Positions 1 to 7,745 of a stretch of 36,915 nucleotides of DNA are shown here, in pieces. Made by a program: the position numbers and the translations under genes. Numbering within the stretch: the first letter of the stretch is position 1; each line of letters begins with the position of its first letter. The stretch is from Thermococci archaeon (GTDB lineage Archaea; Methanobacteriota_B; Thermococci; Thermococcales; Thermococcaceae): contig JAADEC010000047.1 of NCBI GenBank assembly GCA_013153595.1, positions 1-36,915 of the forward strand, given 5' to 3'. Under the pieces are notes generated by a model. The model worked only from the letters and a program-made list of their open reading frames with translations, made no database searches and was not told where the DNA came from.

Positions 1-815
1 AGCTTCAGAAGGACGCCGTAGATCACCCCGAATATTATGGTCGCTATACCGCTCGGCGGAATCGACGTCTCGTATGCCGCAAAGACAGACACGAGCTGGA
101 CGGACAGGGTTAAGACGAGGCTTATGAGGATTATCCTGCGCATGTCATCGCTGAGAGTTATGGCTATGGCGCCGGGGAGAACCGCCACAACCTGGAGGGT
201 TATCAGGCCAACGCTCTGAACTATCAGGGCCCCGATAACACCGACAAGAACGTAGAGCACCATGAGATACGCCCTGACGTTCCCGCCGTAGCTCTCCACC
301 CCCTCCGGATCGAAGCTGACATAGAGGAAGTCCCGGTAAAACGCGAGCATCACAACGAGTATGACCGTTCCAAACACGCTCAGGAAGAGGAGATCGCCGT
401 TGGTTATCAGGAATATCTCCCCCGTCAGGTATGAAACGATGTTCTCGCTGACGGGATAGTACGGTCTCGTGGCCATGACCCTGTAGAGCACACCGAAGCT
501 CAGGACTGTGAGGCCCGCCACGAAGCTCGCGACTATGCCCACAGCCGAGTCCGTGGTGAAGCCGCGTTTCTCCAGCTCGGCTATCCCCAAAACCGCGAAG
601 ACAGTTACGAGCATCGCCACGAGGGTTACCACACCCAAGCTGTTGAACAGGAGGCCGATTATCATACCGAGAACCGCACCGAAGAGCAGTGAGTGAAACG
701 TGGCATGGGTCAGAAAAGCCAGACCCTTCATGTTTATCAGCGGGTTCAGGAGGCCGAGGAGAACGCTGACCATCAAGCTCGCGAGCACGGCCCTCACCAT
801 GAAATCCGGGATCAT
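1..815 (-). CDS. metal ABC transporter permease (ABC-3 / ZnuB-MntB family), partial
   Basis: The membrane permease of a metal-ion ABC importer, probably for zinc or manganese. Translated from ATG at 815, it gives alternating hydrophobic segments with short loops. An early segment reads GLAFLTHATFHSLLFGAVLG, the pattern of the ABC-3 permease family (known family knowledge), where a small-residue membrane segment follows the first loop. A strong ribosome site (GGAGGT) lies eight bases before the ATG, inside the end of the ATPase gene, so the two are translationally linked. The reading frame runs off the left edge without a stop, which is why the ORF track omits it. The substrate-binding lipoprotein that normally completes such a system is not in the window. 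The metal cannot be decided from the sequence. Confidence 0.86.
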   Translation of the reverse strand, partial: MIPDFMVRAVLASLMVSVLLGLLNPLINMKGLAFLTHATFHSLLFGAVLGMIIGLLFNSLGVVTLVAMLVTVFAVLGIAELEKRGFTTDSAVGIVASFVAGLTVLSFGVLYRVMATRPYYPVSENIVSYLTGEIFLITNGDLLFLSVFGTVILVVMLAFYRDFLYVSFDPEGVESYGGNVRAYLMVLYVLVGVIGALIVQSVGLITLQVVAVLPGAIAITLSDDMRRIILISLVLTLSVQLVSVFAAYETSIPPSGIATIIFGVIYGVLLK

Positions 816-819
816 GGTC

Positions 820-1611
820 CTACCTCCTCTCCAGGTGCACGTCGCCGATTATACAGTAGAGCCTCCCGTCCACGTTTATGGCCCTCGCCAGCGGACCGTA
901 GACCGACTTCACGACCCCATCGGTGAGGACTTCAGCCGGCCGTCCGAAGGCCACGGCCCTCCTGTTTATCAGCAGCACCCTGTCCCCTATCTCCACGAGG
1001 GGGTTTATGTCGTGCGTCGTTATCACCATGGTTACCCCCTTCTCCTCCTTTATCTTTCCGAGAACCGCTGAGACCTCGGCCCGAGCGCTCGGATCAAGTG
1101 CAGAGAGCGGCTCGTCAAGCAGAAGCAGCTTTGGGTCAGACATAAGGGCCCTGGCTATGAGAACCCGCTGCTTCTGTCCCCCGCTGAGACCCCGGAAGCT
1201 CCTCCTCCAGACGTCTCCAAGTCCAACGAACTCCAGCAGAGACCGTGCTTTTTCAGCGATCGTCTGGGGTATCCTGCCGTGTATCAGGCCCTTCCTGTAG
1301 ATCGCCCCCATGGCAACGACCTCAAATGCTTTCAGAGGAACCCTCTCGTTAAGCGAGTGGCTCTGAGGAACGTAGGAGGTTAACGATTTGGCCTTCAATG
1401 GGGGCTCTCCAAAAACGAGAACCCTCCCCGAGTACTCCCTGTGAAAGCCACCTATAACCCTCAGAATCGTGGTCTTGCCCGCCCCGTTGGGCCCAAGCAG
1501 AAGAAGGGTCTCTCCCCTCTCCAGGCTGAAGGACACACCCTCAACGGCAGGCCTTCCACCGTAGTAAACCGTGAGATCCCTGACGTCTATCGCAGGGACG
1601 TCTCCCTTCAA
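820..1611 (-). CDS. metal ABC transporter ATP-binding protein (ZnuC-like)
   Basis: The cytoplasmic ATPase that powers the permease encoded just downstream. All ABC motifs are present in order: Walker A GPNGAGKTT near residues 40-48, a Q-loop (VPQSH), signature LSGGQKQR, Walker B LLLLDEP, and the switch histidine in TTHDIN. Length (about 263 residues) is normal for the zinc/manganese ABC class. The ORF track starts at TTG 1626. I prefer TTG 1611 because a GGAGGGG ribosome site sits just before it; initiation at 1626 as a leaderless message is also possible. The upstream ATG at 1640 is out of frame and too close to the TATA box to be transcribed. The stop overlaps the permease ribosome site. 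Divergent from tgtA, with its own TATA box. Confidence 0.9.
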   Translation of the reverse strand: MKGDVPAIDVRDLTVYYGGRPAVEGVSFSLERGETLLLLGPNGAGKTTILRVIGGFHREYSGRVLVFGEPPLKAKSLTSYVPQSHSLNERVPLKAFEVVAMGAIYRKGLIHGRIPQTIAEKARSLLEFVGLGDVWRRSFRGLSGGQKQRVLIARALMSDPKLLLLDEPLSALDPSARAEVSAVLGKIKEEKGVTMVITTHDINPLVEIGDRVLLINRRAVAFGRPAEVLTDGVVKSVYGPLARAINVDGRLYCIIGDVHLERR

Positions 1612-1643
1612 GCTCTTCCCCTCCAAGACTTAGCGCTCATACT

Positions 1644-1653
1644 CCTATTTAAG
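1644..1653 (-). promoter_or_regulatory. TATA box for the metal ABC operon
   Basis: On the minus strand this reads CTTAAATAGG. Transcription would start about 25 bases downstream, near 1624-1626, giving a very short leader for the ATPase gene. The element faces away from the tgtA promoter about 40 bases to the right. Confidence 0.6.
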
Positions 1654-1688
1654 CCTCTCCATGAAGGCCAGCGATGCGTGCACCTACA

Positions 1689-1698
1689 TTTTTATACC
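1689..1698 (+). promoter_or_regulatory. TATA box for tgtA
   Basis: Plus-strand TTTTTATACC. Its centre is about 25 bases before ATG 1719, so the transcript probably begins at or next to the start codon (leaderless). No ribosome site precedes the ATG, which fits. Confidence 0.65.
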
Positions 1699-1718
1699 CC
1701 TCACCCGTACAGCGATCC

Positions 1719-3452
1719 ATGAAGCTGAAGTTCGACGTAAAGGCGAGGGACGCGGCCGGGAGGCTGGGCCGCATTGAGGTAAACGGGAAGAGAATCGAGA
1801 CGCCCGCCATAATGCCCGTGGTAAACCCGAAGATTTCGCTTGTAAGCGCCAAGGAACTCGAGGAGATGGGCTTCGGGATCATCATAACCAACTCATACAT
1901 AATCTACTCCGATCCCGAACTCAGGGCCAGAGCCTTGGAGGTCGGACTCCACAGGCTCCTCGGCTACGGCGGGATAATAGAGGTGGACTCAGGCTCCTTC
2001 CAGCTCATGCGCTACGGGGATGTGGAGGTAAGCAATAAAGAGATAGTGGAATTCCAGAAGGCCATAAAAGCCGACATCGGGACGTTCCTCGACGTTCCAA
2101 CGGTCCCCGACGTGGACGTGAACCGGGCTGAAGGGGATCTGATGGTAACGATAGAGAGGGCGCGGGAGGCAGAGAGGATAAAGGGAGAACTGGCCATGAA
2201 CGCGGCGGTTCAGGGCTCCACGTATCCCGAACTGAGGAGGAAGGCGGCGGAGATTCTCAGCGGTATGGACTTCGACATCCATCCAATAGGTGCGGTGGTC
2301 CCCCTGATGGAGAGCTACAGGTTCTCGGACCTCGTGGACGTCGTCGTGGCCTCCAAGGAGGGGCTGAGACCAGACAGACCCGTCCATCTGTTCGGTGCAG
2401 GGCATCCAATGTTGTTCGCCTTAGCCGCGGCTATGGGCGTGGATCTGTTCGATTCAGCGAGCTACGCCCTCTACGCAAGGGACGACAGGTACATAACCCC
2501 GTCAGGAACCATGAGGCTCGAAGACATCGAGTACTTTCCGTGTTCCTGTCCTGTGTGCTCGCGGCACACCCCTGAGGAGCTCAGGGAGATGCCCAAGGAG
2601 GAGAGGGAGAGGCTACTCGCCCTGCACAACCTGTGGGTCATAAAGTCCGAGATCGAAAGGGTCAGACAGGCCATCAAGGAGGGGAGCCTCTGGCGCCTCG
2701 TGGACGAGAGGGCGCGGTCTCATCCAAAGATGTTCGCCGCCTACAAGAGGCTTCTAAGCTACGAAAGGTTCCTTGAGGAGAGAGAGCCCGTAACAAAACC
2801 CTCAGCCTTTTTCAAAGTTAGCGAGGAGAGCCTCAGATGGCCAACGGCCCTCAGGGCCATTAAACGGAAGGAGAGGGTTAGCGCGGGGGAGAAGATAAAG
2901 CACCCAATATTCGGGGAGATATCTGTGTACCTGTCCCTGACTTATCCCTTCGCCCAGAGTGAGGGGGAGGAGAGCTTCACCATCGTCAAACCCAGCCGAG
3001 AGAACGTCATGGAGTACATAAGAGCCATAGCCGAGTACCAGTTCGGAAAAGGAGCCGGGAGAATATTCAGAGACGCCAGGGCTCAGATGTCAAGGAAGAC
3101 CGGGATGCCCCGTCAGGTGAAGGCGGGGGACAAACACATAGCCACGTTCAGACCTGACGACGGCCTGCTGACCCTCGGCATAGAGGGGGCGAGGAGACTC
3201 AGGGACGCACTTGAATTTCCGCGCATGAGGGTGGTGGTGGATGAAGAGGCAGAACCCTTCGCCAGGAAGGGACGCAACGTATTCGCCAAGTTCGTCCTGG
3301 ATGCCGATCCGGGTATAAGACCCTACGACGAGGTCATAGTCGTCAACGAGGAGGATGAGGTTCTGGCAACAGGACAGACCGTGCTCAGCGGGCGGGAGAT
3401 GGTAGCTGCCGCCACGGGACTGGCCGTCAGGGTAAGACGGGGAGCGGGATGA
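1719..3452 (+). CDS. tgtA: tRNA-guanine(15) transglycosylase (archaeosine tRNA-ribosyltransferase)
   Basis: Replaces guanine 15 in the D-loop of archaeal tRNAs with preQ0, the first tRNA-bound step of archaeosine synthesis. The 577-residue product matches the size of archaeal ArcTGT. Visible landmarks are VDSGSFQ (catalytic-site Asp90), FLDVPT near 123-128, the likely nucleophile Asp245 in DLFDSASY, and a zinc site C275-x-C277-xx-C280 with His303, spaced as in the structurally known Pyrococcus enzyme. The last 75 or so residues form a PUA RNA-binding domain after the linker domains. The track's start at 1674 would put the TATA box inside the gene; ATG 1719 gives MKLKFDVKARD, the usual N terminus, and fits a leaderless message. 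Confidence 0.96.
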   Translation: MKLKFDVKARDAAGRLGRIEVNGKRIETPAIMPVVNPKISLVSAKELEEMGFGIIITNSYIIYSDPELRARALEVGLHRLLGYGGIIEVDSGSFQLMRYGDVEVSNKEIVEFQKAIKADIGTFLDVPTVPDVDVNRAEGDLMVTIERAREAERIKGELAMNAAVQGSTYPELRRKAAEILSGMDFDIHPIGAVVPLMESYRFSDLVDVVVASKEGLRPDRPVHLFGAGHPMLFALAAAMGVDLFDSASYALYARDDRYITPSGTMRLEDIEYFPCSCPVCSRHTPEELREMPKEERERLLALHNLWVIKSEIERVRQAIKEGSLWRLVDERARSHPKMFAAYKRLLSYERFLEEREPVTKPSAFFKVSEESLRWPTALRAIKRKERVSAGEKIKHPIFGEISVYLSLTYPFAQSEGEESFTIVKPSRENVMEYIRAIAEYQFGKGAGRIFRDARAQMSRKTGMPRQVKAGDKHIATFRPDDGLLTLGIEGARRLRDALEFPRMRVVVDEEAEPFARKGRNVFAKFVLDADPGIRPYDEVIVVNEEDEVLATGQTVLSGREMVAAATGLAVRVRRGAG

Positions 3453-3486
3453 GCGCTCCTTATGAACGGACAACGGCCCTGAAAGC

Positions 3487-4086
3487 TCAACCCAGGACTT
3501 CCCTGAGTGCTCCGTCGACGCTGAACACATGATCCCCCAGCAGGCCAACGAAGTCGTAGGGAGCCCTCATAACCGTCAGGGACATCCTGTAGTGCCCCCT
3601 GTAGGAGGAAGTCCTCATGGCCAGGAGGTAGTCCATGAGCTCGGGTACGTGATAGTAGCGCCTGAACTCAGACGCCAGGTCGAGTTCGTTTATGGACAGG
3701 GGAAGGTGGTACATGACGACGGTCAGGTCCCCCTCATCCAGGAGCGCCCTCAGCGACATCACAGAATCGGCGGCGAAGTTTCTGAGAAGGGGCGCCCCGC
3801 TTATCACTATAAGTGAACCCTCCGCGGCGGATTTAACCTCCTCGTAGACGGCTTCAACGTCGTAAACCCGTCCGTAGCTGAGGTTGTCCAGGCCCTGTCC
3901 GGAGAACCTCCTGCCAGGCTCGAGGTAGACGGCGCGCCCGGGCCAGGCCCTGATGAGGGACTTCACGAAGACTATCTCAGCGGTCTCGTCAGAGAATATA
4001 ACGGCGGACAGGGTGCCCTGACGGATGGGAACCGGAAACCCCTCAAAAGGCAACACGTCAGAGCTGTGTCCCTCCTCCAAGTGCAC
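3487..4086 (-). CDS. hypothetical protein, possible RecA-fold-like unit
   Basis: A protein of about 200 residues that I do not recognise. It has alternating hydrophobic strands and helices (LSAVIFSD, GRAVYLEPG, SLIVISGAP, LTVVMYHLP), suggesting a parallel alpha/beta fold, but no intact Walker A loop, so any relation to RecA-like ATPases is a guess. The ORF track starts at 4161, but a strong TATA box (4111-4120) lies inside that extension. The expected transcript start near 4091 leaves GTG 4086, or TTG 4080, as the first usable codon, essentially leaderless. It is the last gene of the prefoldin-to-zinc-ribbon run but has this private promoter. It converges on tgtA with a gap of about 34 bases. 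Confidence 0.7.
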   Translation of the reverse strand: MHLEEGHSSDVLPFEGFPVPIRQGTLSAVIFSDETAEIVFVKSLIRAWPGRAVYLEPGRRFSGQGLDNLSYGRVYDVEAVYEEVKSAAEGSLIVISGAPLLRNFAADSVMSLRALLDEGDLTVVMYHLPLSINELDLASEFRRYYHVPELMDYLLAMRTSSYRGHYRMSLTVMRAPYDFVGLLGDHVFSVDGALREVLG

Positions 4087-4110
4087 CGCCTGAGAGGGTA
4101 TGGCGTCATG

Positions 4111-4120
4111 GTTTTTATAC
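4111..4120 (-). promoter_or_regulatory. TATA box overlapping the stop codon of the upstream gene
   Basis: The minus-strand sequence GTATAAAAAC contains the TAA stop of the zinc-ribbon gene. Its centre is about 30 bases before GTG 4086. It supports a private, nearly leaderless transcript for the 3487-4086 gene. Confidence 0.6.
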
Positions 4121-4465
4121 TTTCCCCGACCCGGACTTCTGCCTCCTGTCCCACTCCTCAAGCATCGTATCGAGGGCTAAGAGGCTGTTCAGTCTGAGCC
4201 TGACCTTCATCTCGTCCCAGTTCACGGATCCCTTAAAGTCGTTAAGCAGAACGAAGACCTTCTCAGCCTCATCACGCGGGAGAACCCTCCCGTAGAACTC
4301 CTCACCACAGGCAGGACATCGTATCACAGCCCCATCGAGGGCCTTCATGAAACTCTCCTTATCAGTCAGTATCCTCTTTCCCTCCTCCTTCCCGACCCGC
4401 GCTATGAGCTGTTCAACAACATCCCTCCAGTCTAAGGGTCTTCCACAAACGGGACATCTCGCCAT
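4115..4465 (-). CDS. small protein with split zinc ribbon
   Basis: A 116-residue protein with two CxxC knuckles, CPVCGRP at residues 4-10 and CPACGEEF near residue 50, which together would bind one zinc ion. The C-terminal half is charged and helical (FVLLNDFKGSVNWDEMKVR). I do not know a function; zinc-ribbon proteins of this size often bind nucleic acid or act in translation, which is inference only. The start ATG has a clear GGAGGTG ribosome site. It lies 26 bases downstream of the DHH phosphoesterase, and its TAA stop is part of the next gene's TATA box. Confidence 0.82.
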   Translation of the reverse strand: MARCPVCGRPLDWRDVVEQLIARVGKEEGKRILTDKESFMKALDGAVIRCPACGEEFYGRVLPRDEAEKVFVLLNDFKGSVNWDEMKVRLRLNSLLALDTMLEEWDRRQKSGSGKV

Positions 4466-4491
4466 CCCAACACCTCCACGATGCGATGCCT

Positions 4492-5523
4492 TTAATCTCC
4501 GAGGTTCCTCAAAAACGTTTCTATCCTTTCCACGAGAAAATCGATGGCCTCATCGAGCCTTCCAGTGCCGTTTGCCCCAGCTGCCCCCGCGTGGCCTCCT
4601 CCGGACCCCCCGATTATGGGGCCGATCATCTCCATCAGCTTCCCGAGGTTCAGGCCTTTCCTGACAAGGTCTTCACGGGCCCTGGCCGATATCCTGACTT
4701 CGTTTCCCTTAGAGCTGCCCACCACCGCAACGTCAGCCCCGAGCTGGATGAACGTCTTGCAGGCAAAGGATTCGTAGGCGGAAACGTGGGAGATGGCTAT
4801 TATGTAGCCGTTCACCCTCTTTATCTCCATCCTCTGACAGGCCTTGAGCACGGCCATCCTGCGGGACTCGTCAGTGTTCCTGTCCTGTGGCGGAGCGACG
4901 AGCCTCATTACCTCGTCCATTGATACCCTGCATCTGCTGAAGATCTCCCACAGCACACGGAAGGTCTCCGAGTTCGCGAACCTGAAACCGGCGGTGTCTG
5001 TGAATATACCTGCGAGAATCGCGGTGCAGGAGGTCCTCTCCCAGAAATCCTCATCCTTCAGGAGATCCCATATTATCTCGGCCGTCGATGTTCTCGACGG
5101 ATCGACGACACTGAGCAGGAACTCCCTGGACCATCCGCCGCTTCCATGATGGTCTATCAGCACCGCAGGAACGCCGCGGGGGATTCTGATAGGTTCCAGC
5201 TGCTCTGGGGAGGCCGTGTCAAGCACGATGACCACGGCGTCTTCATCCTCAAGGCCCGGGTTCACCTCAACGTCAACGGGGGACAGGTCGATTAACCCCC
5301 TTGAGTACGAGGCAACGCTCTGGGACACACCTATGCGGACGTCTCTGACTCCCTTGGACTTCAAAAACCGTGCAAGGGCCACGGCCGAACCGAGGGCGTC
5401 CGGATCGGCGTTGTGGTGACAAAGAAGTAGGAAAGGCCTGTCGAGGTTCTCCATGACCAGCCTCTTGAATCTCGCCCGCTTCAGCGATAGCTCATCCCTC
5501 TCCACTTCCGCTCCGTTCTCCAC
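4492..5523 (-). CDS. DHH family phosphoesterase (NrnA/RecJ-like)
   Basis: A manganese-dependent phosphoesterase of the DHH/DHHA1 superfamily. Members include oligoribonuclease/pAp phosphatase NrnA and archaeal RecJ-like nucleases; which substrate this one uses cannot be read from sequence. Motifs in order: HHNADPDALGS (residues 36-46), VIVLDTA, the family DHH in LIDHHGSGG, GIFTDTAGFRFAN, and the DHHA1 glycine-rich GGSGGGHAGAAGANG near the C terminus. At 343 residues it has the short NrnA-like layout. It starts with GTG 5523; a GAGGAGG site seven or so bases upstream supports this codon. The gene overlaps the end of the DUF3194 gene by 32 bases, showing tight operon coupling with pfdB. Confidence 0.9.
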   Translation of the reverse strand: MENGAEVERDELSLKRARFKRLVMENLDRPFLLLCHHNADPDALGSAVALARFLKSKGVRDVRIGVSQSVASYSRGLIDLSPVDVEVNPGLEDEDAVVIVLDTASPEQLEPIRIPRGVPAVLIDHHGSGGWSREFLLSVVDPSRTSTAEIIWDLLKDEDFWERTSCTAILAGIFTDTAGFRFANSETFRVLWEIFSRCRVSMDEVMRLVAPPQDRNTDESRRMAVLKACQRMEIKRVNGYIIAISHVSAYESFACKTFIQLGADVAVVGSSKGNEVRISARAREDLVRKGLNLGKLMEMIGPIIGGSGGGHAGAAGANGTGRLDEAIDFLVERIETFLRNLGD

Positions 5524-5830
5524 AGGCCTTCCTCCTCAGCCACTCCTCAACCCTCGCGTAGGCCGAGTCAAGGGCCTCCTCGACTATACCCTCAACGTCA
5601 AGCCCTATGAAGATTGGAACCTCGACGTACGCCTCCACCGACAGGTCGAGGGTCTCCTCCCGGGTAACCCTGACAACCACGTCGAGGTCTATTATGTCGC
5701 TGCTGCTTATGGATTCCCGTATCTCATTCACCACGGTTTCGTGGGCTATATCCGCTACCTCTGCAAGCTCCTCGTCGCTCAGTTCGGGCAGACCGATGTG
5801 TATTACCTTCCTCATGTCGGCCAAGCTCAT
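5492..5830 (-). CDS. DUF3194 family protein
   Basis: A 112-residue acidic protein beginning MSLADMRKVIHIG. From memory, Thermococcales genomes carry a DUF3194 protein directly after prefoldin beta, and both position and sequence fit here. The N-terminal half is helical (LPELSDEELAEVADIA) and the second half has amphipathic strands (DLDVVVRVTRE, VEVPIFIGLDVEG). No catalytic motif is visible, and function is unknown. The start ATG overlaps the pfdB stop (TGATG), so translation is coupled; the 3' end overlaps the DHH gene. A link to prefoldin function or to nascent protein handling is only context-based. Confidence 0.85.
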   Translation of the reverse strand: MSLADMRKVIHIGLPELSDEELAEVADIAHETVVNEIRESISSSDIIDLDVVVRVTREETLDLSVEAYVEVPIFIGLDVEGIVEEALDSAYARVEEWLRRKACGERSGSGEG

Positions 5831-6183
5831 CAGCCTGCCACTGGCTGTCTGAGGGCGTTCTGTATCTGGGTGGTCAGCTCCTTTATCTTCTCGTTGAGCT
5901 TCTTCTCCTGCCTTTCGAGGGCACTCAACCTAACCTCGAGGGTTTCCACCCTCTCCCTGAGCTCCTCCACGGCCTCTTTCTTCTCCGTTCTTACTATCAG
6001 AGAGCCCACGCTCTTGTACACCACGGCATCATCGGGCAGTTTCTGAATCTCCTCAAGGGCCTTCTTGGTCTCGTTGAGATCCGCCTGGATCTTCTGCTTC
6101 TGCTGTATAACAAGCTGAATCTGAGCCTGATAGCCCTCAAGCTGTCCCAACATCGCCTGAACCTGGGGTGGAATGTTCTGCAT
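5830..6183 (-). CDS. pfdB: prefoldin subunit beta
   Basis: The beta subunit of the hexameric archaeal prefoldin (two alpha, four beta), which holds unfolded proteins on coiled-coil tentacles and passes them to the thermosome. The N-terminal coiled coil starts at VQAMLGQLEGYQAQIQ, the central beta hairpin covers DDAVVYKSVGSLIVRT, and the C-terminal coiled coil follows (ETLEVRLSALERQEKKLNEK). At 117 residues it matches the Pyrococcus protein almost end to end from memory. ATG 6183 is chosen over GTG 6189 because the GGAGGT site is six bases before the ATG but directly abuts the GTG. It is the first gene of the five-gene minus-strand run and has its own TATA box. Confidence 0.96.
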   Translation of the reverse strand: MQNIPPQVQAMLGQLEGYQAQIQLVIQQKQKIQADLNETKKALEEIQKLPDDAVVYKSVGSLIVRTEKKEAVEELRERVETLEVRLSALERQEKKLNEKIKELTTQIQNALRQPVAG

Positions 6184-6230
6184 GCTCACACCTCCGTAAT
6201 CGTGATCTTCGCCTTAGAATAAGGACGGGG

Positions 6231-6240
6231 CTTTAAATAG
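6231..6240 (-). promoter_or_regulatory. TATA box for the pfdB operon
   Basis: Minus-strand CTATTTAAAG. Transcription would start near 6210, leaving a leader of about 27 bases that carries the GGAGGT site of pfdB. Confidence 0.6.
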
Positions 6241-6300
6241 TTTAGGGGAATACCCCCAAAGGAAAGAAGACTCATCCAAGGTGCCATATCCAATCGATGG

Positions 6301-7371
6301 CTACGGAGCCAGTCCAGTGGTCGTCGAACCAGAAGGGACGTTGTACGTCCACTCAACCGAGGCGCTTAGTTTCTGGTGAACGGTCTTTGGAGACGTGGGG
6401 ATGTGGGTTATGAACTGATAGCCTGGCTCAAGCTTAACCCAGCTGTCAGCGTAGCTCCCGCTCTCGTCCCTGTTGAAGGTGTAGGTCCACCGGACCCAGT
6501 TCCCGTTGGTATCAACGTCGATTTTGAAGAGTTTGATTACCTGCTGTATTGTACTTGAGGCTCCTCCCGTGCCTAATGTGTACGATACCGTAGATTGAGC
6601 CTTGGAGTTGTAATCATTAACCTCGTGGCTGGGGCCGAAGTCGGCGAGGTCGAAAACGTTATTGCCATCGGGCTTGACGTTGACGAAGATCTTGACCGTA
6701 TCAATCTGCCACTCCCCGATCCCGCTGTCGCCGTAGAGGTAGTGACCGGACCAGACGTAGGTTATCATGTCAACGACCCTGTAGTCGTTTTTGGGATCCG
6801 TATCGGCGAGCCTGTAGACCTCCCATACGAGCTTGAGCTTGCCGTGCGGCTTCCAGTTGTCATAGGAACTCCATTCAATCGTGCTCTCTATATGTGCGCT
6901 CACTGTGGCCGTGGACTCGGGGGTGTAGTGCCCCCTTGGCTTCCCGTTGACAACCGTGCGCCATGAGAAATTCGAGGGTTCCACTCGCAGGGTTATGTCC
7001 CGGTTCCAGTCTATCTTTGAGAACTCCCCCTTAGCCTCGGAGAGGAACTTGGCGGGATCCCCCACGTTGGTGCCTGCGTATATGAAGAACTTGCCATCCG
7101 GAAGAACCTTCACCGCGTAGATGGTGTTCCCCTGAAACACCGGGGCGTAGGGAATAACCTTCATGTCAACGAGGGACTCCAGTGTACGGGAGTCGACCAG
7201 AACGAAGCTCCCGCCCTTCAGTTTTGAAGCGACTTCGTGAATCCCGGGGTTGGGTAAGGCCGTCCCTGAGACGTCAGACTTCGTCATGGTGCCTCCCTGA
7301 GGGAACGCCGAAACAAGGAACAGACTTCCAACCAAAACTCCAAGTATGAACCATACCATACACTGTCGCAT
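6301..7371 (-). CDS. secreted beta-rich protein of unknown function
   Basis: A 356-residue exported protein. The N terminus is a classic signal peptide: a short charged start, hydrophobic core (WFILGVLVGSLFLVSA) and likely cleavage after VSA. There is no lipobox and no C-terminal membrane anchor, so the product is probably released or held in the cell envelope. Residues about 45-125 look like a small alpha/beta domain (VLVDSRTLESLVDMKVIP; DGKFFIYAGTN). The rest is rich in Trp, Tyr, Ser and Thr with alternating strand patterns (WSSYDNWKPHGKLKLVWEVY). I cannot place it in a family. It has its own TATA box and sits between pcc1 and pfdB on the same strand. Confidence 0.78.
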   Translation of the reverse strand: MRQCMVWFILGVLVGSLFLVSAFPQGGTMTKSDVSGTALPNPGIHEVASKLKGGSFVLVDSRTLESLVDMKVIPYAPVFQGNTIYAVKVLPDGKFFIYAGTNVGDPAKFLSEAKGEFSKIDWNRDITLRVEPSNFSWRTVVNGKPRGHYTPESTATVSAHIESTIEWSSYDNWKPHGKLKLVWEVYRLADTDPKNDYRVVDMITYVWSGHYLYGDSGIGEWQIDTVKIFVNVKPDGNNVFDLADFGPSHEVNDYNSKAQSTVSYTLGTGGASSTIQQVIKLFKIDVDTNGNWVRWTYTFNRDESGSYADSWVKLEPGYQFITHIPTSPKTVHQKLSASVEWTYNVPSGSTTTGLAP

Positions 7372-7416
7372 CTGACCCCCCCAGCGGAGTCATCAATTAG
7401 AATAATACGGCTCATA

Positions 7417-7426
7417 GTATTTAAAC
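7417..7426 (-). promoter_or_regulatory. TATA box for the secreted protein gene
   Basis: Minus-strand GTTTAAATAC. The predicted transcript start near 7396 gives a 25-base leader with a G-rich site (GGGGGGTC) just before ATG 7371. Confidence 0.6.
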
Positions 7427-7463
7427 ATTTCGGGGTTACATGGTCGTGTGTTAGAACGGTGGA

Positions 7464-7745
7464 TCATAACTCCGCCGAGTCCATGGCGACCTTGATCCAG
7501 CGGAGGTAGGAGTTGAGGGTTCCCCTGAGGGCCGAGCTGTCCCTCGCCAGAAAGCTGATGATTATCCTGCTCCCATCAAGCCTGAACTCGATCCTGCTCC
7601 GCCTGTACGGGACGGTCCTGTGCTCGTAGAGAACGCTCCTGTAAACCACCGATGCAATCTCCTCGTCTGGAAGCTGGAGTTCTATTGTTCCCCTTATTGG
7701 CCACTGCGGCCGCGTTCTCGCTCCCTTGCTTCCTTGTAGTCCCAT
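7464..7745 (-). CDS. KEOPS complex subunit Pcc1
   Basis: The dimerising subunit of KEOPS, the complex that makes the universal t6A37 modification on ANN-decoding tRNAs together with Kae1, Bud32 and Cgi121. The core (IASVVYRSVLYEHRTVPYRR, then IIISFLARDSSALRGTLNSY) shows the two-helix, three-strand Pcc1 pattern, and the helix with SALRGTLNSYLRWI is typical. The 93-residue frame is slightly longer than usual; the first 18 or so residues overlap the end of the Brix gene and may be an extension, but no other good start codon is in frame. It is coupled to the Brix gene. The other KEOPS gene here, cgi121, lies 20 kb away. Confidence 0.85.
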   Translation of the reverse strand: MGLQGSKGARTRPQWPIRGTIELQLPDEEIASVVYRSVLYEHRTVPYRRSRIEFRLDGSRIIISFLARDSSALRGTLNSYLRWIKVAMDSAEL

